In this document: in pieces, positions 10,669 to 23,110 of the stretch
Numbering within the stretch: the first letter of the stretch is position 1
Layout: each line of letters begins with the position of its first letter
NCBI GenBank assembly: GCA_024811115.1
Contig: JAKOGH010001191.1
Span: 217,994 to 281,993 of the forward strand
DNA length: 64,000 nt
Direction: 5' to 3'
Source: Terana coerulea
Taxonomy: Eukaryota; Basidiomycota; Agaricomycetes; Polyporales; Phanerochaetaceae
Position numbers and translations under genes: made by a program
The notes under the pieces: generated by a model
What the model saw: only the letters and a program-made list of their open reading frames with translations
Told to the model about the DNA's origin: nothing
Databases searched by the model: none

Positions 10669-13600
10669 CGTCTCGCGGGACTCGGACAGGAAGGATCGTC
10701 GAGGTTACGATTAGAGTAGGTAAATCCTCTTGGGTCAGAGGACAAAAGAGGGCTGCGATGGAATGTAGACGCAGCGGGTGGAAGTCAGCTGTTGAGAGCC
10801 GAGGGCGTTGGGAGGTTCGGACTTTGCAGCTTTCTGACCGCGACGCTTTTGAATGCGCGCCGCTTTGAGGTGGTGCCAGAATAGGTGATGCCTAAGGCAG
10901 CCACTGGAGGAAAACCAAGCACGCGGGTCCCCGAGAGCACGGCGCGGGCAGCAGCGATGGCAATGGAGGCCGTTCGTTGACGTCCGAAGTTAGCGCATGC
11001 GCTTAGGTCCGCGGCGCAGTGATACACTGACAGACCGACTTTGGCCTATACGAACGGAATTAGCACTAGAAAACTCTGCACAGCCGCCACCAGACAGATT
11101 GCATCACCAACGCACCGGGTGATGGAAACCAGCGACGTGGACGCGGACGTCTGCTACGCGCAGTCGAGGAGGGGATAGGCCAGGGTCCCACCACGCCCCA
11201 TCCATCGCCCTCCATTTTAGCCACACGTCCTCGGAAAAGGGTTGGGCTCGGCGTCGGCTCTCCGGAGGGAACCCAGCGACAGTCGCTGCAGACCGAACAT
11301 AGAAACACATTCTGCGGATGGGGTGCAAACTACAGTCGAAGAGCACGGCTGCGTTCCTGGCGGTCCATCGCAGCCACGTCACACACCGTGACCAACGCGT
11401 GACGGATCTCGATGCGTCGCTCCTGCCGCTTGGGGCCATAAGTTTTTGATCGCTGGCGTACCCTGGTCCCCGATCGCAAGCTCCCTCGCCTGCCGTCGGC
11501 TCCCGCTCGCCGCCACTGGTAGCACTTTGCAGGCCAAGGAGCTTATGTCCGTCGGTCCTGGCAGCACGCAGCACGCGTCTCTTTCGGCTGGCTGTGACGG
11601 CATGGATAGGCTAGCGAGCTTTGGGCATAGACTGCATCGCCTGTCGTGTAACCTATCTGTATATATGTCTCTGGACGAGAATGGCGACCTCAAAGGACGT
11701 GGCGGGGGAGATAGCCGTATAGTTTGCCGGGCGGGACGGCGCCGCGCCGGCGGGCGAGGTTACGTCGCCGGCGCAGAGACGACCAGGGAACAGGATGCTG
11801 GCATGTCCGCGACGCCGTGCGGGGCGCGGAAAACTGCGCGGCCGGTGGCGAAGCTAGGCTCAGGCACAGGGCACCTTCGCCATTCAGTGCGCTTCGTGAG
11901 CAGCAGATTTACCGCGGCGGGTCGGGCGTTGGCAATAGCATCAAGGAGAGCTGGGGCGGGGCACGCAGAGAAGAGAAGAGAAACGAAGACCCGTCGGCGT
12001 CCGTCGTGGCGCACTCAGGAATGATGGCATCACAGCCCGATGCTTCTCTGCGCGACCCACCACATCAAATTCGCCTGGGCGCTTCGACACTTGGTCTTCG
12101 TCGTCCGAGGTGCACTCGTCTCGTCGTGTCGTGCTTACAGTCAGTCTACAATGTTTTTGCTGGAATGAACTTCCGCATCCATGCTCATGTTCTACCACGT
12201 GTCCACGCTTCCGCAAATTGGGTGTTACGCTCTATTGGCTATGTCCGCTGTCACAGTCATCCTTCACGGTTTGATATATCGCGGTGAACGTCGGCTCACC
12301 GAGACATTACCAGTCGCCCACTGCGGGCTTGTAGCTCTCTGGATAACAAATTGCCAAAGACAGGTTCGTCTGCACATGGTCGCGGTTCATATCGACTCCT
12401 CTTGGCTTGCGAGTCTCGAATAGGTACTGCTACTGAAGCTAGTGGCCAATTGGCATGTACGCACCGTCCGACTACGTATCGGACCAAAGTGATCTTGTTT
12501 TTCATCAGACCTTCAAGCATCACGCTCCGATTCTGGTCGTTCCCGACAAGAACTGGTGTGTGGTAATGCTCTTGAGCGGTACGCCCACAAACGTTATCCC
12601 TTGTAAGCTTTACCAGAATCTGATTAAAAGTTAGTTAGATAGAGACATGCTAAGCTTTACAGGCAAAGAATGAGTGTTTCTGCCTCTGTGAGATGGGGTC
12701 GTGATGAATCGGTGATTGAGCTGCGGTCTGCGCAACGAATGTGAGCCATGTAACGCACCCTACTCCCTCACCATCGTATACCGCTTCCATGGCCATACTG
12801 CTTACCCGACTGGTATGCTTCTCCCTATCTTTCGGTCAGAAGTTTTCACCAGTGATTGCTTCACAGTCTATCGTGCAACTGCAAGGTATTACGTGCCCGA
12901 GCACCAGTCGGACCATCGGTATTTCGCTTTACATCAGAAAAAGCAGCTATAGTTCCGATATTGTTATCGAGCGGTGCGCCCACTAGCTCTATCATCCCGA
13001 CGAGCTTAAAAGAATTCCCAGACATGACGAAAGATCAGTAGATTGACTCTAAGCAACAGAATGTCGGATTGCTAGCTAATGCCGAGCATGATTCAGCGCA
13101 TTTGATAACATGTTTTTGCTTTACTCGAAGGACAAAGCCGTCCGTGGCGTTCATCGTGGTAGCCTGGAAGCGTCTCGCCGAGCGCGGCATGCCTACCTCT
13201 TTGTGCGAAGAAAGAACGCGCTACCGCGGTCCTGTGATTTATGACCGTGCGTCCGTGTCCATGACCTGACATACCCTCTTGAATATCCAACGACTGCAGG
13301 CATGGAGTCCGGATGAAGAAGGGATGTATTGTGGCACGAAGCCGCGGGCGGACGCCTGCGTCTGGGCATATCAAACCCACGCCGCAGCGGGTTCTTCGCC
13401 AACTCTATGCGGCTAACGCCACAGAAGGGCGCGGATGGCGCGATGCGTCCCGCGACGATGCGGGCTTGCGGGCTTGTATGCCTGCGTGGGATTGGGGCCT
13501 CGGTGATTTACGCGTGTTGGCTGCCCTTTCAAGACATGTGCTCTCATAGGTTCGTCGCAAGCATTGCCTTTCCCATGGACACCGCAGGTGCTGCAGATGC

Positions 13601-15560
13601 TAACGCCGTTCAGATTTATTGGCCATAGCTCATCCAACTATCTCTTGCACCACAGCGGATTGCACACACCAACGCCCTCGTCATGCTATCCCCAAACTCA
13701 TCCTTGAGTTTACGACCTGCTTCACCAGCCCCCTCGCCCGCCACCGTCGCGCTCGCGCTCTGCAGAGGTTAGAACACTCGGTCGCGATCATGCACCGCGG
13801 ATGTCCGCCACGAGCGGAACGCGCGCGCAACCAACACAAAACCGCTCGAGGCAAAAGACAGTTTGGAGACGCGGCGCGGTTCGTTCGCGGGAGAGATGCC
13901 AACCTCGCGGAGACTCAAGGCGCGGACCGGGGTAGCACGACCAGCCCCTCGGAGCTTCGAAGCCTCGCATCCGTGATGCGTAGTCGAGGGCTGCACCAGT
14001 CACAACTCTATCTCGCCAACTCGCCTCCGCAGCCCTTCGCGAAGGGTGCTGCAGACGCACGCCGAGCAGGCCGCGGGACGTCTCGCTACGCCTTCGTAGG
14101 AACGCCACATGACGCGCTTCGACGTCTGCCGGTGGTCACTGTCGGGCTGCTTGGGTGTCCACTTGAAGCCAAGTTCGTGGCGCAATTGCATCAGGGGATG
14201 TTGCCGGTCCTGGCTTCGGGCGAGTTTACAGCACAGCTGCTATCTCCGCTCTTTCTCTTCCCCTTGCCGCTGCGACGTATCTCTCGAGCTCAGGCATTGG
14301 GATTGCCCTCGGGGGACCGAGCTGATCGCCGATGCTCTTTGTGGCGTCGGTGTCGACCTTGTACTGCAGCTATTGCTTATCAGCACCTCGTTTCAGCGTG
14401 CTTTATCTTCTCTGTTTCTTTGCAACAAAGTATGTTTTACGACACTGTCCGTGGAGGCCGGTTCCGTTCGGCGGGAAGCACATAACGTTAATGGACGAAT
14501 TGTGTCCCGAGACAAATGTTTTTGCAGCATAGGGGTAGATTGGTCTCCGCGTTCATAGCAACGACAGCAAACCTTCAGTGATCTAAACAGTAGACACCAA
14601 CAACGATCTCATTGAAGCAGACATCGCAGACAACGACTCCGACAATACGACACTCCCCCGCAAAGAACTTTGTCGGCGTCCGACTCGATGCCTCCAGGGG
14701 CGGACCACGGTGCCTGATGGCGAAGTCAAAGCCCGATGCGCATCTCCGGCTCCCCGTCGCGTCAAATTCATTGTCGAGCGAAGGGTCCGGGTGCCAGCCT
14801 GGCGCCCCCGCGCGCAGGGTCTGATACACGTGTCGGCGGAGGGGCACGTGCATCCTGGGCCTTCGTGGCACTGCGAGGTTTGTGGCGCCCTCGAGCCTCT
14901 GCTCGTCCACTGCGTCCACGTCCGCCTGCACCGCGTCAGCGGCGTGCACACCGTCCGAGTCGGTGCTGCACGCACGCCGTCTTCCCACCACGCTGCGAGG
15001 GCGGGCGCACCGCTGGGGGTACGGACATGGTGCCCACTCCTCGTTGGCCGTACAGCAGCTATGTCCGCCCTTCTTCATCATCTGATCGCGCCGTTTGGCA
15101 AGTGTTCTTCCAGTCCGCGGGGTCGGGTTGAGAAATCGTCGCTGAAGGTTGCCACCGAGTTTCGTGGCAGGGCTGCGACGAAACTTTGCAATGCCTGCTG
15201 GGCGGGAATCAGACAGCAGCATCCCTCCGGCGTCCGCTTCGTCGTGTCTGTCGCCAGTGAGCATCTAGGTGGAGGCTCCCCATCATGGCCGACCCCAATC
15301 GGGTCACTGTGCACCTGTTCACACAGTCGATCCGCGTGTGTTCTGTCGTTGCTGCTGTGACCTGCTATGTCCTATCGCGCTTCGTCCTCGACCGCCGTGC
15401 TCGAAGGAGTCAGACCCGAATGACGGTACGCGGGTCCGCACTATGGACGCACTGGTTCTCGGACGCAGCGGTGGATAGCAAGAGTAACCTATAAGCCTCA
15501 GAGCGCGGTGGAGTGCCCCATCGCTTGTCGCGTCACACATTGACGACGAACAGCTCACCG
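10669..15560. other. 4.9 kb gene-poor region between PKS and monooxygenase
   Basis: I recognise no intact gene. Open frames here (for example 11104-11574 minus, 13619-14485 plus, 14575-15264 minus) have GC-driven composition, no domain and no splice-consistent extension. 12440-13040 holds two degenerate related pieces, listed separately. The PKS promoter must lie just above 10668; no TATA box is evident there. Confidence 0.5.
12440..13041 (+). pseudogene. Two degenerate related gene remnants in tandem
   Basis: A first piece (12440-12640) reads HHAPILVVPDKNWCVVMLL then SGTPTNVIPCKLYQNLIK. A second (12780-13041) reads YVPEHQSDHRYFALHQKK, then in another frame VPILLSSGAPTSSIIPTSL followed by KEFPDM. 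The shared LLSGxPTxxIP core and similar upstream residues (YVSDQSD / YVPEHQSD) suggest tandem paralogues of one unrecognised family, now broken by frame changes. I do not know the family. The match is by eye over short stretches and could be partly chance. Confidence 0.35.
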
Positions 15561-18143
15561 ATGGCGTCCCCCGTCCGCTTCACAGGCCCCCAGCACTTCA
15601 CCTACGAGCACGGCTTTCAACAGCCCGTCGCTCCTCCCTCTAAACCTTCTATCAATGCGTCCAATGGCGCCAACGGACGCGGATGTGAACACCTCAACGG
15701 TAACGCGAATGGCACGGGCCATGCGCCCGCTGGGCAGGCTCACCACACGCCGCACCGTCGCCGTGCCTCAGCCGACCTCGGTGAAAGCAAATGAGCAAGG
15801 CATCTTTCATGAGAACACATACCCGACGCTGCTGGGAGGCACCAACGCGCCAGACGGCCCACCGGCGTGGTTCAAGAAAGAGTCGGAGGTGGACGTCCTC
15901 ATTTGTGGAGGTGCGTGCGGTCCGATCCGGTCATGAACCCTCGTAATGCTGAGCTCGTGCTTGCCGGACCAATCAGCCGGACCCTCGGGCCTCGCAGTTG
16001 CCGTCTCGCTCCTCCGCCAGGGCGTGTCCTTCCGCATCGTCGGTGCGCCATCCCTCCTCTCCTCATCGTCTCCCGGCACTGACAGTGCGCATACACAGAC
16101 AAGGCCGAGGGTCCGCTCATCTCGGGGCGCGCCGACGGCGTGCAGCCGCGCTTCCTCGAGACGCTGCAGCAGTGGGGGCTCGCGACCGAGGTCGCCGAGG
16201 AGGGCCCGCTCATCGAGCGCACCGCGATCTGGAAGGACGGCCGCAACCTCGTCTTCCGCAACTCGCACCAGAGCGACTCGCGCTTCCGCGGGCTGCACAT
16301 CATCACGCAGCACGCGATCGAGCAGATCTACCTCCGCGACCTGCTGCGCCACCGCAAGGTCGTCGAGCGCCGCACGTCAGTGCAGGACTTCGTGGTGAAG
16401 GACGCGGCGGCGGGCGGCGCGTACCCCGTGGCGGCGACGCTCGTCGACCTGCGCAGCGGCGCGACGGAGACGGTGCGCGCGAAGCACCTCGTCGGCGCGG
16501 ACGGCGCGTCGAGCACGATCCGCAAGCAGCTCGGCTTCAAGTTCGACGGGATCTCGACGGACATCTACTGGGGCATCATGGACGCCGTGTACGAGGGCAC
16601 GTACCCGCACCTCGGCGTCTTCGGGTGGGTCTCCTCCCTCCGCTCCCTCCGCTTGGGACGTGGCTGACCGCGGGTGGGGTACATAGGAGCATGATCAGCA
16701 CCGAGCACGGCGGGTGTGTGATGATCCCGCGCGAGGACGGCATGATCCGGCTGTACACGCAGATCGACCCCGCGCGCGTCGTGGGCAAGGAGCGCCTCGC
16801 GGAGGGCGGCGCGATGGACGTCGGGACGATCACGCCCGAGGAGGTGCTCGCGCAGGCGAATCGCATCTTCGCGCCGTTCACGCTCAAGTTCGCGTCGCCG
16901 CTGAGCTGGTTTGCGATCTGGAAGAGTACGTCTTGCCGCTCCATGCGTGCCTGGAGCCTAGGCTGACGGTGGCTTTGATATCTTCTGTGGCGACTGTGGC
17001 GGCGCTGCGCACTAGTCAGCGAGCGCGTGGCGGAACGTTTTTCGTACAAGGATCGCGTGCACCTTGTCGGAGATGCCTGGTCAGTCCTCTCCCTGCCTCC
17101 TAAACGCGGCTTAGCACTGATACCCACGCCCTCTCATCGCCTTGGGTCCGCTTTCCGTTCCGTCCGGTACATTCACGTGCCCCAGCCACGTCCACAGCGT
17201 CATGGGCGCGTTCGGGCTTAACGCCTCCATCCTCGACGCCGCGAACCTCGCGTGGAAGCTCGGGCTGACGGCCAAGGGCCAGGCGCGCGTCGACGCGCTC
17301 ATGCCGACGTACGAGCACGAGCGGCGCCGCCACGCGGAGCGCATCATCGCCGTCTCGGGCTCGTACCTGCGCTTCGTGTGCGCGAGCGCCATGCCCGTCG
17401 TCGCGCTCGGCGGGTGCGGCACCGAGCCGCGCGAGGACGCGGGCGAGGACGCGAACGGCGGCGCTACGCCCGAGGACGCCTCGGGGGAGATAATGGATCC
17501 AGACCTGCGCTTCCTTGCGGCGTTCTACGCGCGCCACGGCGCGTTCCTGCTCGGCGTCGACTTCGAGCTTGGCCACAACGTGCTCAACCCGCCACGCACC
17601 CTCGCGAGCCCCCTGCGGCTGCGCGAGCGCACGCCGGACCGCGCGACGGCCGTCCGCTGGGGCGTGCGCGCGCCGAACCCGCGCGTGATGTTCGACCAAA
17701 ACCGTGCGGGGTACCTGTACGACCTCTTCGGCGGCGGGAACCGGTTCAACGTCGTCGTCTTCGCGTCGGACCTCCAGGGCGCGGTCGTGCCCGGGCTCCT
17801 CGCGCTCGCGGCGCACCTGCAGTCGCCCGAGTCGTTCTTCGCGCGGTATGGGAAGGAGAAGCTCTTCCAGCTTGTGCTTGTAACAAGTCTGCTCCCGCTC
17901 GACTTTGAGGAGGTGTTGGCTACTAGTGCAGGTAAGGAGGCATCACGGCTGCGGGCGTTGACGGAGATGGCGACGATGGCGTACGACGACCAGCTTCCCG
18001 GGCGGGACGCTCACCGCGTGTACGGTGTGGACCATGCGAAGGGTGCTGTGGTTATCGTCCGACCGGATTTATGGGCGGGAATCACAGTGATCCCTGAGGA
18101 CGTCGCCTTGCTCGACGAGTATTTTGGGCGGTTCTTGATATAG
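15561..18143 (+). CDS. FAD-dependent aromatic monooxygenase (phenol 2-monooxygenase-like)
   Basis: Predicted exons: 15561-15910, 15977-16042, 16099-16624, 16687-16925, 17016-17079, 17186-18143. The protein has the class A flavin monooxygenase signature: ICGAGPSGLAVAVSLL (GxGxxG, joined across the first intron), HLVGADGASSTIRKQLG (DG motif) and YKDRVHLVGDACHVHS (GD motif) followed by GAFGLNASILDAANLAWKLG. The C-terminal ~200 residues resemble the thioredoxin-like domain of phenol hydroxylases. It likely hydroxylates a phenolic ring using NAD(P)H and O2, so the neighbouring PKS product is a natural substrate (inference). The N-terminus is uncertain: the frame from ATG 15561 closes at 15794, and the frame entering the FAD fold (NEQGIFHENTYPTLLGG) is different. 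That means a small indel or an alternative start near 15655-15712. A truncated inverted copy lies at 2463-2998. Confidence 0.85.
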
Positions 18144-18991
18144 GTCATCCAAATTCCGTGAAAATCGATGACTGTAGCAATGTGTATTAATGTAGAAAAT
18201 GGGCTATACCTCTGCAAAATCCTGCATCCCGTAATTATGGCGACTGCAATCCTAAATGTTGAACGCAGTCAGAAGATGGATTATAGCGTGCGAGCCATTC
18301 AGCAACATACCGTTGATTGATAGGCCACTCCGAAGTCCTTGAGATCCAGAGAAGAGCTTGGTGGATCCATGGAGGCCCTCGAGCAAACACAGAATTTAAG
18401 CAGTGAAAGTTTGATTGGTTCAAGGCAATATACAGGGCGTACTCTACAACACAGAGGCCACATCCTGAAGGTAATCCATCAGACTGACGCTCAACCCGCT
18501 GGCGAACCTCCTGTGGTACCGAAACCGGCACGCACGGGTGGTCCGCCAAACGTCCTCGAGACCCGCGACCAAATGGCGCGGGCCATGTTCTCGGTATGAC
18601 GGACGAGCGCGGATGTCATCGACTGGACTTGAAGGATGTGGCATGTGTAAACATGCGAGACTCGAGTTAGAAACTATAAAATAGATCCTAGCTGAGTATG
18701 TTCTGAGGAAACAACGAAGGACGGGAGGCAAATTTTATGGCGCAGCGTTTAGGGCAGGTGATTCACGGTGGGTGCGTGGGAACGAGGTGCTTTGTGGCGG
18801 TAGGCGCGCGTGTAGTGCTCTTGCAATTTGAATCGAGTCTCCCATGTTCGCTGTCGAACGCATCGCAGTGTAGCTAAGTTGTGAGTTCGTTGTTATATCT
18901 ATATCTTGTCGTCTTATGTTTCTAACCTAGTATTTACAGCCGCATGTTGTACTACATGGAAATTCACTTCGTTTTGATTATACAATCCACC
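18144..18991. other. Intergenic core of the right arm, no gene
   Basis: Space between the convergent monooxygenase and GST. It is nearly identical to 1661-2462 in reverse complement. The open frame 18444-18731 (minus) matches the one in the left arm with four amino-acid changes and is judged non-coding. Confidence 0.6.
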
Positions 18992-19892
18992 TCATACCAA
19001 AGTGGTTCTGATCTCGTTAATTCTCTTGATCGGAATCCCTTCCACGCAGCTTCTCGTGCCACCTGTTGGTGTGCATGCGGAAATGGTTCATGGGCAAAGC
19101 GACTTGGAGAGGTCTGAAGGGCACTTACGCGGCGGTGGCAGGGAACTCGGCGGCGAAGTCAAAATCCGGGATCCAAGAACGGAGAGAGACGTTCCATCTG
19201 AAGACAAGTCAGTACGCTTCCCCGTAAGCTTTCGAAAGCCTGGAAGCGACGTACGGAAAGAATGCGAGGTCCGCAATGGTAGGCTTCCCGCCAACGAGCC
19301 AGTCCTGCTTGGACAGCACGCTCTCAAGGACGCCCAGCACCCGCTTGATCTCGTTGCGGTACCTCTCCTGTGCGCTCGGGAGCTGCTCGCTGTGGTAACG
19401 GATGAACCACGACGCCTGGCCCCAGTACGGGCCCTGTCCGGACGCCTGGAAGAACAACCACTGCAGCTGCTGGTACTTCTCGTCGGCGCCGGCTACGGAG
19501 ACCATGTGCTCGGGGTCGTACTTCTCGACGAGGTACAGCAGGATGGCGTCGGACTCCCTGGTACAAGGTGTGTCGCTATTCATTATGTGTGCGGCAAAGA
19601 CTTGAATCTGACGTACCATATGATCAAGTCGTTGTTTCTGTGGTCGATGATCGTCGGAATGCGCCCGTTCGGGTTGTACTTGGTATGCTCGTGCGCTTTG
19701 TGCTCGCCCTTCTGAAAGTCGAGGTAAATGGAGTCGTAGGTCAAGCCCAGCTCCTCGAGGACAATGGCGACCTTCCTGTGGGATTGAGGCGTAGGTCAGA
19801 TGAACATGCGCGGACCAAGGCATCGCGACACCCACCAGCCGTTCGGGCCACCCTTGTGGAGTGAAAAAGGTGAACTGTTTGCCGTGCGACAT
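18992..19892 (-). pseudogene. Glutathione S-transferase-like copy with two frameshifts
   Basis: Inverted paralogue of the gene at 768-1660 with the same exon plan. Exon 3 (ESDAILLYLVEKYDPEHM through PTIADLAFFPY) is fully open. Two one-base insertions break it compared with the left copy. In exon 1 the left copy has TTCACCCACAAGG and this one TTCACTCCACAAGG, so FTFFTHKGG becomes FTFFTPQGW and the frame is lost before the first intron. In the last exon GGGATTCGATC has become GGGATTCCGATC, which removes the normal end. If these are real, the copy is dead; if they are base-calling errors, it is a second active GST. Confidence 0.7.
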
Positions 19893-20699
19893 ATTGGACT
19901 AGGGTTTTTGGAAGTGTTTGCTTGAATGTAAGTGCGAGTAATGGCTTTCTACCTTGCAAACACTTCCATTTATCTATGCTCCGTTTACTAGTGACTCGAC
20001 GGTGTCGACCTGAGACGCCTGTCTTTCGCCGTTTGCCGTCGACAGGCCGTCATTAGTCAGCATGAGTCGAGGTGCTGCGGGGCCCATACATCGTGCCTGA
20101 GAAGGACAGCTTGAATCGCAGGCGAATGGCGGATTGTGCGTAGGGTTGCCTGCGGTCAAGAGTTCCCTCCTCGCAGTAGCTTTTCACAACGGCAATCATG
20201 ACATATACTGCGGTTTGGATGGGCTCCTGCCACTTCGCTGGTATACGATCTACACGTTCCCTTGCTCCACCTGGTGCGAAGCAACTGCGATCACCATGCT
20301 GCTGTGTTTGGCTTTGTATGCCATGCGATTTGTGGCGTCGACCACCAGGAGCTAGTGAGTCGCTACGTTTGCCAAATTAAATGCGTTAGAATTGTAAATT
20401 TTTGCAGCTCTCACTGTGACTTATCTTCACGCTCTGCCAGACCGTTTGCGCGCTTTGAGCGTGGTGTCTTTGCAAAAGTTTGCGGTGCCCGTCAAACGAG
20501 GCGCCAGAAACAATCAAATATCGACGTCATGCGTCATGAAGAGCCTGCAATTGTGCAGAATCATATGGTGAACAGGCCCTGGTACGTATACAGGTGTAAT
20601 TTCGTGTAACATGGATGCTCTAAGGGATGCTATGGCCACTCCTACTTATAGATGTGCTACGTGTACGGTGTCATCTGTATGCCTCGCCCTTGTTGAGCC
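19893..20699. other. Upstream flank of the right-arm GST, no gene
   Basis: No coding signal is seen. Up to about 20560 it belongs to the inverted duplication; beyond that the sequence is unique to this side. Confidence 0.5.
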
Positions 20700-22269
20700 C
20701 TAGTAGTACAAGCAAGAGTTCCTACGGAGTTCAATCACTTCTCGCACGGATGGAGGGGTGAGCGACTCCTTCACGTGCCGGATAGTCTCAAACACTTCTG
20801 CGTCCTCGACGTCTGCGACAGAATCCTTGGAATACGTGTCTCGGATTTCGGCGAACGGGAAAGCGAACGCAAGCAGCGTCGCTACCTGGGTTGCCGCTGT
20901 AGCTGAAATGGGGGATCGTCCGAGATAGAGGTGATGTAGACCAGATATTGGCAATATATACGACGACGGTACATAAAATGCACTATCGGGCGCTTCGACC
21001 TCGATGGAAAGACTGTCCAGTTGAGGGCAGTGTTTCGCGAACCAAAGTAGGTCGACCACATGAATGCGACCAACAGAAGACCATGTGGGCGCCTTCACAC
21101 TAATTTGAGTAACACACGACCAGCCCTTGGCCATCTTGCGTATGATACGGCTGTTGAAGGTGATTGGAAGACCAAACATGGTAAACGTCTCGAGCTGCCG
21201 GAGAGCAAATAATGGAAGTAGTGATTTACCGTCGACGGATGCGAATTGTGGGGGCCATCATACGCGGAGAATTCGAGCGAGCAGTCTCGCAATGTGGTAA
21301 ATCGCCCAATGGCGGTGAACATATCGTCAAATGAGGCCGATCAACAGCGAAATATCGCAGGTCACTTGGAGGCTGCGTAGCTCCCAACTCTCCATTGCAC
21401 CCATAAAAATGGTCAAGGAATACACATCCCCGTCCATAGGCATGATTCGTAGCCGCTGGAGCTTGGGAAATCGCCCCCATGACGGCGAGAGACATGCGCG
21501 GTGGACGTTCTCGTGCAGTAAGAGGCCGAGTGTGGTCAAATTCGGGAGCCGGGAGAGATGAAGGATAGCGTCGGGAGGTAGTTGGGGATATCCAAAATCG
21601 AGTTCCATAAGGTGTTGCAATGAACAAACGGCTCGAGAAAAATGAACTTGTACAGGATCCTCATCTAAATCGTCATTAAAGAGTTCAAGCTTTTCTAACA
21701 TGGGCACCTGCTCCCTAATTAGCCTGAAGACTGTGACGAGATCTTCTTCAGCGGAAGGCCCGAAGTACAGGGTTTGAAACGAGGGTTGAATGAACATTGA
21801 GTAGTAGGATCTCATGTCCCAGTGCCGGCAACTGAAATTCTGAAGGTTGGGCAGAAGGCGACCGGGATAGTGCGATTGCAACATCTCAAGACAGGAGATA
21901 TGTATGTTGAACGGAGTGGTGTCGCTCTCGGAATATGCGATGGTTAAGCTCTGAATCCGTCGGGCATGGTGCTGGACTCGTGCCCATTCGTGAGGGGTGG
22001 GCACCCGCGTGATGTCCTGAGACCTCGTCAAGTCTAGCGGCAGTCGGAGAGTATAAAGTACGCACAATTTGTTCGTATCGCCCAGATACTTCTACCGCGT
22101 CGTCAGGTAAGCACTGAACAAGCGGTTTCAGGCCTCTCAGGTAGCTCCATTGTGCGTCCATCATTGGCTCGTAGAATGCACGGCAAGCAAGGGCGACATC
22201 GAGGAAATCTTCATCGACATAGGATAGAATAACGCTGAGAATCTCATCAATGGCTACGCAGGGATGCAT
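20700..22269 (-). CDS. F-box/leucine-rich-type protein, frame interrupted
   Basis: An F-box-like start, PCVAIDEILSVILSYVDEDF then LDVALACRAFYEPMMDAQW, is followed by leucine-rich segments (LPNLTTLGLLLHENVHR, FPKLQRLRIMP, LRSLQVTCDISLLIGL). This is the usual plan of the large agaricomycete F-box family, whose members present substrates to SCF ubiquitin ligases. A 35-nt intron near 21190-21225 joins HPST to LETFTMFGLPITFNSR. Two one-base shifts interrupt the frame: near 22080 (before LGDTNKLCVLYTLRL) and near 21324 (SLLIGLI to DDMFTAIGRF). The start at 22269 is chosen at the F-box, but the same frame is open upstream with Met codons at 22377 and 22488. The end is RRNSCLYY. Confidence 0.65.
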
Positions 22270-22488
22270 CTCGAGCGCAAGGGTGTGGTAGAGTGGATAT
22301 GCACGTCCTCGTGGATGATCGATGAGGTGCAACAAAGCTCGGGCGAAAACCTGAAATGTCGGATTATTTGATTGGCTCATCAGACACTCGGACTGATCCG
22401 CCTTTTCACGTGCCCCTCCCGCCGTTTGGCGCCACAAGAACAGCGCGAGCTGAACCAAAACTGAACGACTCCTTTCCTCAAGCCACAT

Positions 22489-23110
22489 CTTCGATTTACT
22501 GCGCTTGCGCTGAACTTGCGCTCTGCGTGCAGCACATGCATGTCAACGACTGCAGAATGGCACGTGAACTGCACTGAAGTATGCGTCAGTCTGCGGGATT
22601 GTAGCCCCGTCTCCCATGCTCGTGAAGCGACTCGGAGGTGGGCGTCAGGACAAATTGTAAGTTCCAGCATACCTCACGCGTCGTACCCTCCGTGCTAATA
22701 GGGTCTTTATATAAGTAGATTTATCCGTGATACAAGACTGAGATCGTGCACTTGTCCCAGACTGAGCATATGCAGCCATGTTGGGCGATGGGTTCTTCTC
22801 AGTTTGAACGCGAATATTTCCTCGCTGCCTTTACTCGTTTATGGTGCTGCTTCGCGCAGTCCCGTACACAGCGGAGCTTTAGGACTCACCTCAACGCCAC
22901 AAGGAACTGAACAAGCGCTCTGCACAGGTTATTTACAAGCATGAGGCGGAGCAGAGCCAAACGGACCAATCCGAGGTTTCCTCGCGGCGCTGACGCCCGT
23001 ATACAAGGTTTATCGATCTGTGCACCGTACAGCATCCTCCTAGGTAGGAGCATCTGCATATATAACAAGCTCGTTACGCTGACACACTACAGTACCCCGG
23101 TAGAGTCGCG
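22489..23110. other. Divergent intergenic region between F-box gene and WD40 gene
   Basis: No gene seen. It contains a TATATAA-like word at about 22708-22714, usable for the minus-strand F-box gene, and a TATATAA at 23058-23064 for the plus-strand WD40 gene. Confidence 0.4.
23057..23066 (+). promoter_or_regulatory. TATA box of the WD40 gene
   Basis: CATATATAAC stands about 45 nt before the predicted ATG at 23111. That is close for a fungal TATA element, but it is the only one in the interval. Confidence 0.4.

Larger units (their letters stand above)
17600..20560. repeat. Right arm of the ~2.9 kb imperfect inverted duplication
   Basis: Reverse-complement partner of about 100-2998. It begins inside the last exon of the intact monooxygenase and ends upstream of the frameshifted GST. 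The two 3' ends face each other here in the same order as in the left arm. The upstream GST flank (19978-20500) still aligns with 150-690 of the left arm through short conserved words, for example TTGATTGTTTCTGGCGCC. Confidence 0.85.

Noticed and set aside
13619..14485. 288-codon plus-strand frame
   Set aside because: No domain and no splice-consistent extension; composition is typical of chance open frames in GC-rich DNA, and overlapping frames on the other strand are equally open.
14575..15264. 229-codon minus-strand frame
   Set aside because: Runs open on both strands and three frames. Its Cys/His content suggested a zinc knuckle, but the spacing does not fit.
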